A stretch of DNA of 64,000 nt from an uncultured Eubacterium sp. (GTDB taxonomy: Bacteria; Bacillota; Clostridia; Lachnospirales; Lachnospiraceae): positions 1 to 64,000 of the forward strand of contig CAJUBQ010000012.1 in NCBI GenBank assembly GCA_910584595.1, read 5' to 3'. Below are positions 24,136 to 32,184 of the stretch, in pieces; the first letter of the stretch is position 1, and every line of letters begins with the position of its first letter. The position numbers were made by a program, and so were the translations under genes. The notes beneath the pieces are model-generated. The model was not told the origin of the DNA, searched no databases, and worked only from the letters and a program-made list of their open reading frames with translations.

Positions 24136-25437
24136 CTACAATTGAAATGTTAAAAATGCCGGAACTAAAATGATTACCATTACAATACAAAGCATTAACA
24201 TCATTGGAAACAAAATCTTTGTCCCTGCTTCCTCCCCTGTTTTTTTTGCAAGATTTTTACGAAGAACGAATGCATCTGCCACTTCCTTTTCCAGACTTTG
24301 CCGTAATCCCGCCGAACCTTTCCGCAAATTTTGTATTATCAGCATCGCCAATTTTCGATACTGCGGTGTACCGCAGCGTTCGCCAAATTGTTCATATACT
24401 TTTAACTCACCAACTCCATCCTGCATTTCCCGATAAGACAGCAACATCTGTTCGTACACCTCTTCTGATTCTGTCGGATGGAATTCCAATTTATGCTGAT
24501 AATTTAAAACAATTCTTTCCCATGCCGCACTTAATGTCATACCTGCGCCTAGCAGCAAGGATATTTTGCTAACCATATCGGGATATTGTTTTAAAAGCTT
24601 TTCTTTCCGATCCTGCTCCTTTCTCTGTTCTTTTATACCCTCCTGTATATAAATGACTGCGGCCGCGACAAATCCTAATAACAAAATAATCCTGTAAGTA
24701 TGTTCTTCCTTCTGGGACCATTGCAACCGGATTCCTCCGATCTGATGTGGAAGCCTTAAATAATTTTCATTTTTACTGAATTCCTGCTCTTGTTCAAAAT
24801 AATTTTGCAAATCTGCCAACAGCTGTTCTACACGGGACAATTTTTTTGGATAAACAAAACATCCAAAAGAATGTTCTCGTACTTCGTCAAAATAAGTCAT
24901 TGTCAGGGATACCATGACAAGAATTCCTGTATCATCTGCTTCTTCCACCCATAATTCTCCATCCGTATCAATGATATTCTCAGGATTGAACTGCCATTTT
25001 GCATGTATCTGTCCATCCTGAAGACTTTTGGGAAGTACTACTGCACGATCTACACAATCTAATGATAAATTATCACCTACAAATTGTCGTTCCGCCTCAT
25101 CTGCGGCATCCGCAAATAACTGTTCCAGCTCTTCTCCCTGCAGTCTTTGTGCCTCCAGTTCCAATACATATTGATAATCTTTGAGAATTCCATTTGCATT
25201 CAACTGTAATTCCTGACTTTCCGTATCCTCGCCAGCTTTGTTACGCAATAACCTTCCATCCTGCTGTAAACGTTGACCATTGCTTTCCGTTATACAAAGA
25301 ATAAAACCCAAACAGCCAGTCAGCACAAGTACTTTTACCGCATCTTTTTTATTCTTTTGCTGTTTCTTTAAACAGAACCAAAGTAAAACCAACAAACTGG
25401 CCGTTGTGTATACCACACATACAATTTTTCCTGTCAT
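24136..25437 (-). CDS. Tad pilus inner membrane platform protein TadC-like
   Basis: The start at 25437 follows AGGGGG. The 433-residue protein has an N-terminal helix (VCVVYTTASLLVLLWFCL), a second helix near 40-60, and a long extracytoplasmic insertion (about 60-250) unusual for TadC. A T2SSF-like C-terminal half follows, with GFVAAAVIYIQEGI, MVSKISLLLGAGMTLSAAWERI and the final helix FPMMLMLCIVMVIILVPAFLTF. TadC and TadB form the membrane platform on which the TadA ATPase acts. The large insertion matches the degenerate TadC type of Clostridia. Confidence 0.82.
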   Translation of the reverse strand: MTGKIVCVVYTTASLLVLLWFCLKKQQKNKKDAVKVLVLTGCLGFILCITESNGQRLQQDGRLLRNKAGEDTESQELQLNANGILKDYQYVLELEAQRLQGEELEQLFADAADEAERQFVGDNLSLDCVDRAVVLPKSLQDGQIHAKWQFNPENIIDTDGELWVEEADDTGILVMVSLTMTYFDEVREHSFGCFVYPKKLSRVEQLLADLQNYFEQEQEFSKNENYLRLPHQIGGIRLQWSQKEEHTYRIILLLGFVAAAVIYIQEGIKEQRKEQDRKEKLLKQYPDMVSKISLLLGAGMTLSAAWERIVLNYQHKLEFHPTESEEVYEQMLLSYREMQDGVGELKVYEQFGERCGTPQYRKLAMLIIQNLRKGSAGLRQSLEKEVADAFVLRKNLAKKTGEEAGTKILFPMMLMLCIVMVIILVPAFLTFQL

Positions 25438-25505
25438 TATTTCCCCCTGATCGGTTATCATTCCAAACATTCATTAAACTATTATGTATATTTGCTGCCA
25501 CTCAT

Positions 25506-26348
25506 CTATATTTGTATTGACATAATTTTCTCGGACAGCAAATATGCTCCAATATATACAGCAAGACAAATCGTCATTATCATTACTCCAAGCGTATTAT
25601 GATATAATCCGTCCAAATACCCTCCAAAACTAAAATCAATATACACTAATATAAATAATGGCATTAAATTCATCAGTTTTTGCTCCATTTTCTTCCCGGA
25701 TATTTCTGTCTGAATTGCTTCTAACAAATCATTTTTTTCCGATATCCTGGCTGCAGTTATATGAATAATTTGAATAAAATCGCCTCCACTGCGTTTTGCA
25801 AATACAAATACCTCGCAAAAGCTACGTACATCTTCCAAACCACTGCGGTTTGCAAAATCATATAACAACTCCTCTAAAGGAATATTTAGCGACAGGCAGC
25901 TATTGATACAGCGTAGCTCTTCTGTCATTAAACTATGTTCTCCATATTGCATATACATTTGCGCATATGCGTCCCGAAATGCATTTTCAATGGAATATCC
26001 TGCCGCCAAAGATGATGCTACACACAAAATGCTGTCTTTAAATTCTCTGCATAAAACTTCCTGACGCTTACAAATCATCCGTTTTTTTACACGTTTTGCA
26101 TATAGCGGATAAAACATTAAAAATACTGCAAATACAATCCAGGAACGGTAAAACAAATATGCAAATCCCCCGCTTATTAAAACAAACTCCGCAATCATTC
26201 GTATCTGTTCCTTCCATGAAAAATGATATTGCTGATAGTTCATTTTGCATTGTTCCTGATTTTTTTCAGATACATTTTTATTTTTTTTCAGCACAGACCT
26301 GCTTCTTTTAGTTTTGCTGTATTTTGAAGCATTCCTGTTTTTATCCAT
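25506..26348 (-). CDS. Tad pilus inner membrane platform protein TadB-like
   Basis: The 280-residue protein has a basic N-terminus, a pair of helices near 50-80, and a cytoplasmic T2SSF domain with LAAGYSIENAFRDAY, SCLSLNIPLEELLYDFANRSG and VFVFAKRSGGDFIQII. It ends with C-terminal helices (LMPLFILVYIDFSF and MIMTICLAVYIGAYLL). The apparent start overlaps the end of tadA by about 60 bp; an internal ATG at 26243 (MNYQQYHFSW) is an alternative. It pairs with the TadC-like protein downstream. Confidence 0.85.
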   Translation of the reverse strand: MDKNRNASKYSKTKRSRSVLKKNKNVSEKNQEQCKMNYQQYHFSWKEQIRMIAEFVLISGGFAYLFYRSWIVFAVFLMFYPLYAKRVKKRMICKRQEVLCREFKDSILCVASSLAAGYSIENAFRDAYAQMYMQYGEHSLMTEELRCINSCLSLNIPLEELLYDFANRSGLEDVRSFCEVFVFAKRSGGDFIQIIHITAARISEKNDLLEAIQTEISGKKMEQKLMNLMPLFILVYIDFSFGGYLDGLYHNTLGVMIMTICLAVYIGAYLLSEKIMSIQI

Positions 26349-27502
26349 TTTCCGGTTACCTTCCCTTCAAGATTCTCATTTTTTGTTTCTGTAAATTGGT
26401 AAATAGAATGTAACTGAATTTCTCCGTCTTTCATTCCATCTATTTCATCCACTTGCAGTACCTTTCTGGAACAGTCTCTAAGCCTTCCAAGATGAACCAA
26501 AATCTGAATCCCGGATGCAATCTGCCCGCGGATGGCAGACAGAGGCAGATCCATTCCCATCAACACCATCGTTTCCAGACGATTTAGCATATCCCTGCTG
26601 GAATTGGCATGTCCGGTACTAATACTTCCATCATGTCCGGTATTCATAGCCTGCAGCATATCCAATGCCTCTGCCCCTCTGCACTCTCCAACTATAATCC
26701 TATTCGGTCTCATACGAAGCGATGTCCGTATCAAATCCCGAATCGTAATTTCCCGAACACCTTCTATATTTGCAGTTCTTGTCTCCAATCGAATCAAATT
26801 GGGAATTTCCTGTATCTGCAGCTCCGCCGAGTCCTCAATTGTAATAATTCGTTCTTCAGATGGTATAAATTCAGACAATGCGTTCAAAAACGTCGTCTTT
26901 CCTGCTCCGGTTCCACCGGATATAAACATATTATATCCGGCTTGCACAAGCTGCTTTAAAAATCCAGCCACTTCTTCCGAGACAGCTCCAAGCTGTATCA
27001 GCTGTTTCATGCGTATCGGCTGTTCCGGAAACTTTCGGATTGTTACTGCAGATCCATCCAACGCAATGGGAGCCAGTACAATATTTACACGAGAACCATC
27101 TTTTAACCTGGTATCAACAATTGGATTTGCTTCATTGACAATCTTATTTCCTGCTGCTACAATCTGCTGAATGACATCTTCCAGCTTTTCTCTGGAATAA
27201 AAATGCCTGTCCCACTTTCGAACATGTCCATCCTTTTCAAAAAAGATAGAATCCGCACCATTTACCATAATCTCTGTCACATTTGGATCATCCATCAATT
27301 CCTGCAATGCATCCAGCTTTCTTAGAGAATGATAGATTTCTTTTTGAAATTGTTCCCTCTGCTTCAATGATAATCCCTGATCTCTGCTGTAACTGCCAAC
27401 TTCTTTGAAAATTAATTGTTCTAATTCTTCATCTCCTGTTTCTCTTGTCAAATCTAATTTTGTTAAAATCTGCTGCCGAAGCTGTACCATTTCCTGTGTC
27501 AT
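26288..27502 (-). CDS. Tad pilus secretion ATPase TadA/CpaF
   Basis: TadA is the hexameric secretion ATPase that drives Flp pilus assembly. The 404-residue protein has the CpaF N-terminal domain (MDDPNVTEIMVNGADSIF), the Walker A GGTGAGKT (196-203) and the Asp-box region (RIITIEDSAELQI). It also has the Walker B-like RIIVGECRGAEALDML and the His box HDGSISTGHANS. All catalytic elements are present. It overlaps the start of tadB and follows the TadZ-like gene after 90 bp. Confidence 0.95.
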   Translation of the reverse strand: MTQEMVQLRQQILTKLDLTRETGDEELEQLIFKEVGSYSRDQGLSLKQREQFQKEIYHSLRKLDALQELMDDPNVTEIMVNGADSIFFEKDGHVRKWDRHFYSREKLEDVIQQIVAAGNKIVNEANPIVDTRLKDGSRVNIVLAPIALDGSAVTIRKFPEQPIRMKQLIQLGAVSEEVAGFLKQLVQAGYNMFISGGTGAGKTTFLNALSEFIPSEERIITIEDSAELQIQEIPNLIRLETRTANIEGVREITIRDLIRTSLRMRPNRIIVGECRGAEALDMLQAMNTGHDGSISTGHANSSRDMLNRLETMVLMGMDLPLSAIRGQIASGIQILVHLGRLRDCSRKVLQVDEIDGMKDGEIQLHSIYQFTETKNENLEGKVTGKWIKTGMLQNTAKLKEAGLC

Positions 27503-27592
27503 ACAATGCTTTCCTCATGAACATACCTTCTATTCATTTGCAGCTTCTTATATAAATATTTCATTTTCTTAATGATAAATTTCCGTTTTTTA

Positions 27593-28597
27593 TTACTCAT
27601 TCGTTGTCTCCTCCGTTATTTTTTTTACATGCTTTGCAAACTCTCCGCTCCTTAGCTGCGTTAACATATCTGTGCCTTGTACAAATGCTCCGCTTCCCAT
27701 CTGTGGACTGATATACAAAACTTTTTTTCTGAGTCTCAGATATGATTCTTTTTGCAAAAACTTCTTAAATTCTTGTTTTCGATACTTGCCGTATACATTG
27801 TCCCTGACCAGACAAAATACTTTTCCACAGCATTCCATTACCCGTACTGCAGCCTGATTCAATGTCCCGCAATTCCATATAATCTTTTTATATTCTGTCT
27901 GTTCCTGCAGTAACGATATCAAACATGCCAAATCTTCTTCCTGAATTTCATATAAATCTTCGGGATTTTCAGGAGAAAGTACATAATCAAACTGTTCCGT
28001 ATGATGCAATACGCCCTGTAAACAAATTAAAAACCGCTCCTTCTTCTGTCGAATTCCAAAAATCAAATCACTAAAATTACCTTGATCTTTTTGAGAAAAA
28101 AACATCCTCATTCCTGAAAATTCAGATAAATCTAAATATAAAACCTTTTCTTTTTCTCCGCAAAGTGATGCATAACATACTGAAAATGGAAGCAGAAAAT
28201 CATGTCCTCCCGGAGCATAAAAGGCCGTCATTTCCATTTCTACCGTTTTGCACCGGCAAACCAGAGATTTTTTACTATTTTGTTCATAAATCTGGAAAAT
28301 TTGTCTTAAAATTTCTGACCCTCTTTGATAACGGAAAATATACTTTTTTTCTTCTCCAACATCTTTATGATCCGCAAGATGAATCTGAACGATGTGTTCT
28401 GCAAGATTTTCATTTTGTATTGTTCCCTCATCACAAAGTATCATATCCGGCTGCATCTGCACTAAAAATTCCGGTAATTCCTGATCCCCTTTGCAATTTA
28501 AAATTTCCAGATATTCAGGCGCGTTATTTTGAAGACATTCTGTCAACCTTTCTAAGTAATTTGTTGCTCCAATAACTGCCAGCTTTATTTTTCCCAA
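27593..28597 (-). CDS. TadZ/CpaE-like protein with degenerate P-loop
   Basis: TadZ proteins are ParA-type ATPases with a receiver-like N-terminal domain that place the Tad machinery. The 334-residue product shows that layout: a receiver-like N-terminus (KIKLAVIGATNYLERL, MQPDMILCDEGTI) and a ParA-like second half (VLYLDLSEFSG). The P-loop region reads APGGHDFLLPF (128-138) instead of KGGxGKT, so the lysines and threonine that bind ATP are missing. It is probably a non-hydrolysing localisation factor. Its position just before tadA supports the assignment. Confidence 0.75.
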   Translation of the reverse strand: MGKIKLAVIGATNYLERLTECLQNNAPEYLEILNCKGDQELPEFLVQMQPDMILCDEGTIQNENLAEHIVQIHLADHKDVGEEKKYIFRYQRGSEILRQIFQIYEQNSKKSLVCRCKTVEMEMTAFYAPGGHDFLLPFSVCYASLCGEKEKVLYLDLSEFSGMRMFFSQKDQGNFSDLIFGIRQKKERFLICLQGVLHHTEQFDYVLSPENPEDLYEIQEEDLACLISLLQEQTEYKKIIWNCGTLNQAAVRVMECCGKVFCLVRDNVYGKYRKQEFKKFLQKESYLRLRKKVLYISPQMGSGAFVQGTDMLTQLRSGEFAKHVKKITEETTNE

Positions 28598-29095
28598 TCA
28601 CATTCCCCCTAAATACATAAGATATCCTATCAGTACGGGTACAGAAAAATGGATAAAATTCTGTTTTCCATCAGATTCGTAATCATATTTTGTTATGGAT
28701 TTTGTTAACAGAGCCGTTTTGACATAATCAGAAAAATAATGAAGACGACTATAAAGATTTTTATTATGAACGATCTTGATACAGGACATTACTGCTCCTG
28801 CCAAAAATGAAAAAATTACTATTTTAATTAAACTTTTAAGCCCGATACAGCTGCTTATTACGGAAAACAATTTGATATCGCCTGCACCCAGTACATGCAT
28901 AAGAAAAAACAGATAAAATACTAAAACCGGTAAAGAAATTTGAATTAGAAAATGAATACCGCCATCCCAGCCATATTCTTCAAAATTACGTATATATCCT
29001 AATAATAAACCAAACCCAATCAGCCGGTTACTGATCTTATTTGTACGTATATCCATCCACACTGCCGTTATTAACAGAAAAAGCAGACAGATCAT
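28598..29095 (-). CDS. Prepilin peptidase, A24 family, first gene of the Tad operon
   Basis: The 165-residue membrane protein has the two A24 aspartates, in AVWMDIRTNKISNRLIG and LGAGDIKLFS (GxGDxK). The start was set at the ATG at 29095 (MICLLFLL), which follows GGGAG; the longer frame to 29152 begins with TTG and has no ribosome binding site. It probably processes the Flp pilin and TadE-like leaders. Its last codon abuts the TadZ-like start, so it leads the operon. Confidence 0.85.
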   Translation of the reverse strand: MICLLFLLITAVWMDIRTNKISNRLIGFGLLLGYIRNFEEYGWDGGIHFLIQISLPVLVFYLFFLMHVLGAGDIKLFSVISSCIGLKSLIKIVIFSFLAGAVMSCIKIVHNKNLYSRLHYFSDYVKTALLTKSITKYDYESDGKQNFIHFSVPVLIGYLMYLGGM

Positions 29096-29187
29096 AACAA
29101 TACTCCCAATGGAATCCCCCCTTTTTAATACTCTGAATAATAGCTCAAACAAATATGCTGCATAGTCAGATGTGTGTTGTAAGTTGG

Positions 29188-29216
29188 ATTATACGAGCTT
29201 TTATTTCATTTGTCTA
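29188..29216 (-). promoter_or_regulatory. Promoter of the Tad pilus operon
   Basis: On the minus strand TAGACA (29216-29211) and TATAAT (29193-29188) are separated by 17 bp. The predicted start near 29181 leaves a leader of about 85 nt. All Tad genes down to the FHA gene run in the same direction with small gaps, so this may drive the whole operon. Confidence 0.7.
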
Positions 29217-29252
29217 CCCTTTTTTCATGAAAAAATAAACTTTGTGAAATCC

Positions 29253-29525
29253 TTACAACAAACTGTAAAATAAAATCCCATAAATCAACGCAAAGCCGCT
29301 TGTGCCAAGGCTTCCGATTGTCAAAAGATTCAACGGATTTAAACCTGCAGATACAGGGATCCCTTGCTTATTCAGAAAATCATTCAGTAAAATAATTCCA
29401 ACACAGCCAACGATCGTACGAACAAAAATATTTAGCACAATTGCTGCTTTTTGTTTGAGCAGCCCTATTAAAAGCACCAATGCGCATATTCCAATCATAA
29501 TGATAAAAACATTTTTTTCCTCCAT
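29253..29525 (-). CDS. bofA: BofA family protein (pro-sigma-K processing inhibitor)
   Basis: BofA regulates the SpoIVFB protease that activates sigma-K in the mother cell. The 90-residue protein has two to three hydrophobic helices and the family signature GLNPLNLLTIGSLGTSGFALIYGILF at the C-terminus. The start at 29525 (MEEKNVFII) follows AGGAGT; a longer frame to 29597 lacks one. The gene supports a spore-forming host. It diverges from a YaaL-like gene, its usual neighbour in Firmicutes. Confidence 0.9.
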   Translation of the reverse strand: MEEKNVFIIMIGICALVLLIGLLKQKAAIVLNIFVRTIVGCVGIILLNDFLNKQGIPVSAGLNPLNLLTIGSLGTSGFALIYGILFYSLL

Positions 29526-29705
29526 AGGAACTCCTGCAAAATCATTTTCAACATAACATATGCGCCCGTCCATGAAAATATGTCTGTCTTTTTTCAATGA
29601 TTTTTTCCTGCGTATGCATATTTTACCAAGTGATGATTATACTTATACTATTCAAAATGATTCAGTACGTTCCTAATTTCGAATAACAGAAAGCGAGGTA
29701 ATACA

Positions 29706-29948
29706 TTGTTTCCTTTTTTTAAACAAGAACCCCAGACAGATGAAAATTATCAAACCCTGCTGGATAACCTGACGCAAACGATGAATAGTCTGCATCTTGC
29801 TTACCAGAATTTCGAAAATGCCACTGATCCGGAACTTATAGACAGCTATATTTATGAAGTCAATGCTATACAAATGCGATACAAATTTCTGCTCTGCCGA
29901 CTAAAGTCGTATGAAACGGCAGAACCATTATATGAATCGAAAGGATGA
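29706..29948 (+). CDS. YaaL/DUF2508-like small protein, 80 aa
   Basis: The protein is 80 residues, soluble and helical, with LLDNLTQTMNSLHLAYQNFENATDPELIDSYIYE and a C-terminal KSYETAEPLYESKG. It resembles YaaL (DUF2508), which neighbours bofA in Bacillus and many Clostridia. The start codon is TTG at 29706, supported by GCGAGG 8 nt upstream. The function is unknown. It is on the plus strand, divergent from bofA and convergent with fliS. Confidence 0.8.
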   Translation: MFPFFKQEPQTDENYQTLLDNLTQTMNSLHLAYQNFENATDPELIDSYIYEVNAIQMRYKFLLCRLKSYETAEPLYESKG

Positions 29949-29997
29949 CCAACGAACCGTCTTTATCATTTTAATATACAAAAACCACACCAAAAGA

Positions 29998-30024
29998 GGC
30001 TTTCCAGCTTTATGCCAGAAAGCC
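29998..30024 (-). terminator. Terminator between fliS and the YaaL-like gene
   Basis: GGCTTTC (29998-30004) pairs with GAAAGCC (30018-30024) around a 13-nt loop that can pair further (CAG..CTG type). On the minus strand the stem is followed by TCTTTTGG. It lies 37 nt past the fliS stop and ends the flagellin/fliS transcript. Confidence 0.65.
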
Positions 30025-30060
30025 CCATACATGGACCTTTGATAGAAATTCTGTTTTACA

Positions 30061-30534
30061 TTAAGCAAAAAATCCTCGTGAAGACTGTATCTCACAGCTT
30101 TCATTTAAATTATTTTTTCCATATGTATATCCTGCATATACCTGCTGCGCGTTCTGCATCAATGGTTTAGACGTATCCTGCTTTGCGGATGCTGCAAATG
30201 CTTCATACATCTGCTGAAGCATTTTTGTGCTCTCTTCCAGCTCTTTCAGAGAATGCCGTACCAATACTTTGGCTAACTGTCTGCGGTGAAAATCATACAG
30301 AGCAAAAAGCTGTCCTGCTAACTCATATTGAAAATCCAATGTTTCCTGAAAACTCTTTAAAATTGCATCTGCATAATGCACATAATTCGTCAGCTCCCGC
30401 TGATCTTTCTCCTGAAAAGCCTTTTGAATATCCTGTATATATACAAATAGCATCTCATACTTTATCAGCACCAGCCCACTGCGGTTTGCCTGCGTAATCC
30501 TGCGTGTAAAATCCTGTTTTTGCTCCTTTGTCAT
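30061..30534 (-). CDS. fliS: Flagellin chaperone FliS-like protein
   Basis: FliS binds the C-terminus of flagellin, prevents premature polymerisation and aids its export. The 157-residue product is helical. It carries the FliS-type opening RITQANRSGLVLIKYEMLFVYIQDI and the ..DQRELTNYVHYADAILKSFQETLDFQYELAGQLFALYDFHRRQL pattern, with the last helix ending TKMLQQMYEAFA. The start at 30534 was preferred over the longer frame to 30585, which overlaps the flagellin gene. The gene begins 13 nt after the flagellin stop, as expected for a dedicated chaperone. It is longer than many FliS proteins because of a C-terminal tail. Confidence 0.82.
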   Translation of the reverse strand: MTKEQKQDFTRRITQANRSGLVLIKYEMLFVYIQDIQKAFQEKDQRELTNYVHYADAILKSFQETLDFQYELAGQLFALYDFHRRQLAKVLVRHSLKELEESTKMLQQMYEAFAASAKQDTSKPLMQNAQQVYAGYTYGKNNLNESCEIQSSRGFFA

Positions 30535-30547
30535 AAGCGCCCTGCCT

Positions 30548-32068
30548 TTACTGCAGCAAAGATAATACCTGCTGCGGCAGATCATTCGCCTGTGCCAATA
30601 CGGAAATAGACGCCTGTGTCAGCACATTTTTATTTGTATACTCCGTCATTTCCTGAGCCATATCCACATCGCCAAGACGCGAAATTGCATTTGTCATATT
30701 TTCTTCAGAAGCATCCAAACTGCTGATCGCATAATCCAGACGGTTTTCATACGCACCCATTTTGGAACGCGCTGAAGAAACAACACTAATTGCATAATCA
30801 GCCTGCCGGATTCCTCTGCCGCCTCCATTTATTTCTGTTACATCCAGGTCATCTATATAAAGAGTCTGTGTATTCAAAACAGGTACTCGAACAGCCAGTT
30901 CCTGATCTTTATTAGCGCCAATCTGCAGCTGCAGCGTACCAAGATCCGTAGTTTCTAATGTAATTTCTTTGCTGCCGATTACGGCACCGTTTTCTACCAA
31001 TATATCTGCCCGTATATCACAGCTGATTTGAAATCCGCTTTTATCTGTAATGATAACTCTGTCTCCCTCATTCTTAACAACTGCCTGACCGGAATAATTT
31101 TGATTCGCTGTAATACTATTATTGTCAATTTTTACTTCTACATCTGCCCCTGTTATCTGTACGGCATTTGCATTCAGGCCTATAAGATTGCCGACATTCG
31201 GATTACTGCAGGTAACCGATACTTTATTTGGACCAAAATCCTCAGATACAAATGCTAACTGATCTGTAAAAGATGTATAACCGTTCTGTATCTCATCAAA
31301 TCCCTGCCGGTCTAAATTATCCGCCTGCAACGTACTCGTAGCGCCGTTTGTAGGAAATACTTTTACTCTGCCTTTGTCACCGGCTTCCCGGATTGCTTCG
31401 AATACTTCTCCCGGAGTCATTCCCTCTTTAATCTCTGCCGTCACACCGTTAATGGTAACGGTTCCTGCCTCTGCAGCCGTAACAGTTGCTCCGCCGGCTC
31501 CTGCACCGGATAAAACAACTTCATGTGACGGAGCCCGGGTAATATTCATATTATAAAAATCAGCTTCCACTTCATCAGAAATAATGATATTGTTTATCTT
31601 TTCAAACATGCTGTTTTGATTCTGATCTGTTACATATGTTCTGCGGTCTAACGTACCATCCAGCAATTTTTGTCCATTATATTCAGTGTCTGCTGAAATC
31701 CGGTCCACTTCTTCTTTTAACTGTACTATTTCTTTTTGTACCGCCTGCAAATCTTCAGGTGTATTTGTATCATTTGCTGCCTGCACACATAGCTCTCTCA
31801 TACGCTGAAGTACTTCTGTCATCTGGCCAATCGCATCGTCTACTGTTTCAACCATGCTGGAACCATCCGTTGCATTTAAAGATGCCCGATTTAATCCGTT
31901 AATCTGTGCCTGCATTTTAAAAGAAATCGCCATCCCAGACGGATTATCCTTTGCATTGTTAAATTTCAGACCTGAAGATAATCTTTCTACGGATGCTGAT
32001 AAACTATTTTCATTTCGAAGCAATTGATCGTTGACAATTACTGCTGATAAATTCTGATTAATTTTCAT
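30548..32068 (-). CDS. Flagellin
   Basis: The 506-residue protein is the flagellar filament subunit. The conserved D0/D1 N-terminus (MKINQNLSAVIVNDQLLR, NNAKDNPSGMAISFKMQAQ) and C-terminus (ISRLGDVDMAQEMTEYTNKNVLTQASISVLAQANDLPQQVLSLLQ) are intact. The central 150-430 region is the variable surface-exposed D2/D3 part. Residues 86-99 read VLQRMRELCVQAAN, matching the TLR5-binding region of flagellins, except that Cys94 replaces the usual alanine. It is followed by fliS and preceded by a GCCGAAAT sigma-28-like -10 element. Confidence 0.97.
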   Translation of the reverse strand: MKINQNLSAVIVNDQLLRNENSLSASVERLSSGLKFNNAKDNPSGMAISFKMQAQINGLNRASLNATDGSSMVETVDDAIGQMTEVLQRMRELCVQAANDTNTPEDLQAVQKEIVQLKEEVDRISADTEYNGQKLLDGTLDRRTYVTDQNQNSMFEKINNIIISDEVEADFYNMNITRAPSHEVVLSGAGAGGATVTAAEAGTVTINGVTAEIKEGMTPGEVFEAIREAGDKGRVKVFPTNGATSTLQADNLDRQGFDEIQNGYTSFTDQLAFVSEDFGPNKVSVTCSNPNVGNLIGLNANAVQITGADVEVKIDNNSITANQNYSGQAVVKNEGDRVIITDKSGFQISCDIRADILVENGAVIGSKEITLETTDLGTLQLQIGANKDQELAVRVPVLNTQTLYIDDLDVTEINGGGRGIRQADYAISVVSSARSKMGAYENRLDYAISSLDASEENMTNAISRLGDVDMAQEMTEYTNKNVLTQASISVLAQANDLPQQVLSLLQ

Positions 32069-32100
32069 TCTGCATACCTCATCTCTTTGATTATTAGTTT

Positions 32101-32127
32101 ATTTCGGCCAGATATTCCATTTCCATA
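32101..32127 (-). promoter_or_regulatory. Possible sigma-28 promoter of flagellin
   Basis: GCCGAAAT (32108-32101) differs by one base from the sigma-28 -10 box GCCGATAT. It sits about 33 nt upstream of the flagellin ATG. The -35 region reads TATG instead of TAAA, so the match is partial. Confidence 0.4.
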
Positions 32128-32184
32128 ATAAAAATATGAAAATTTCACATTTTATCCTTACAAAACGTTTGCGTCACTGTTCTA

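Noticed and set aside
29188..29234. TTTTTTCATGAAAAAA palindrome near the Tad promoter as a terminator for bofA
   Set aside because: Only A/T pairs around a two-base core; too weak to call as a terminator.
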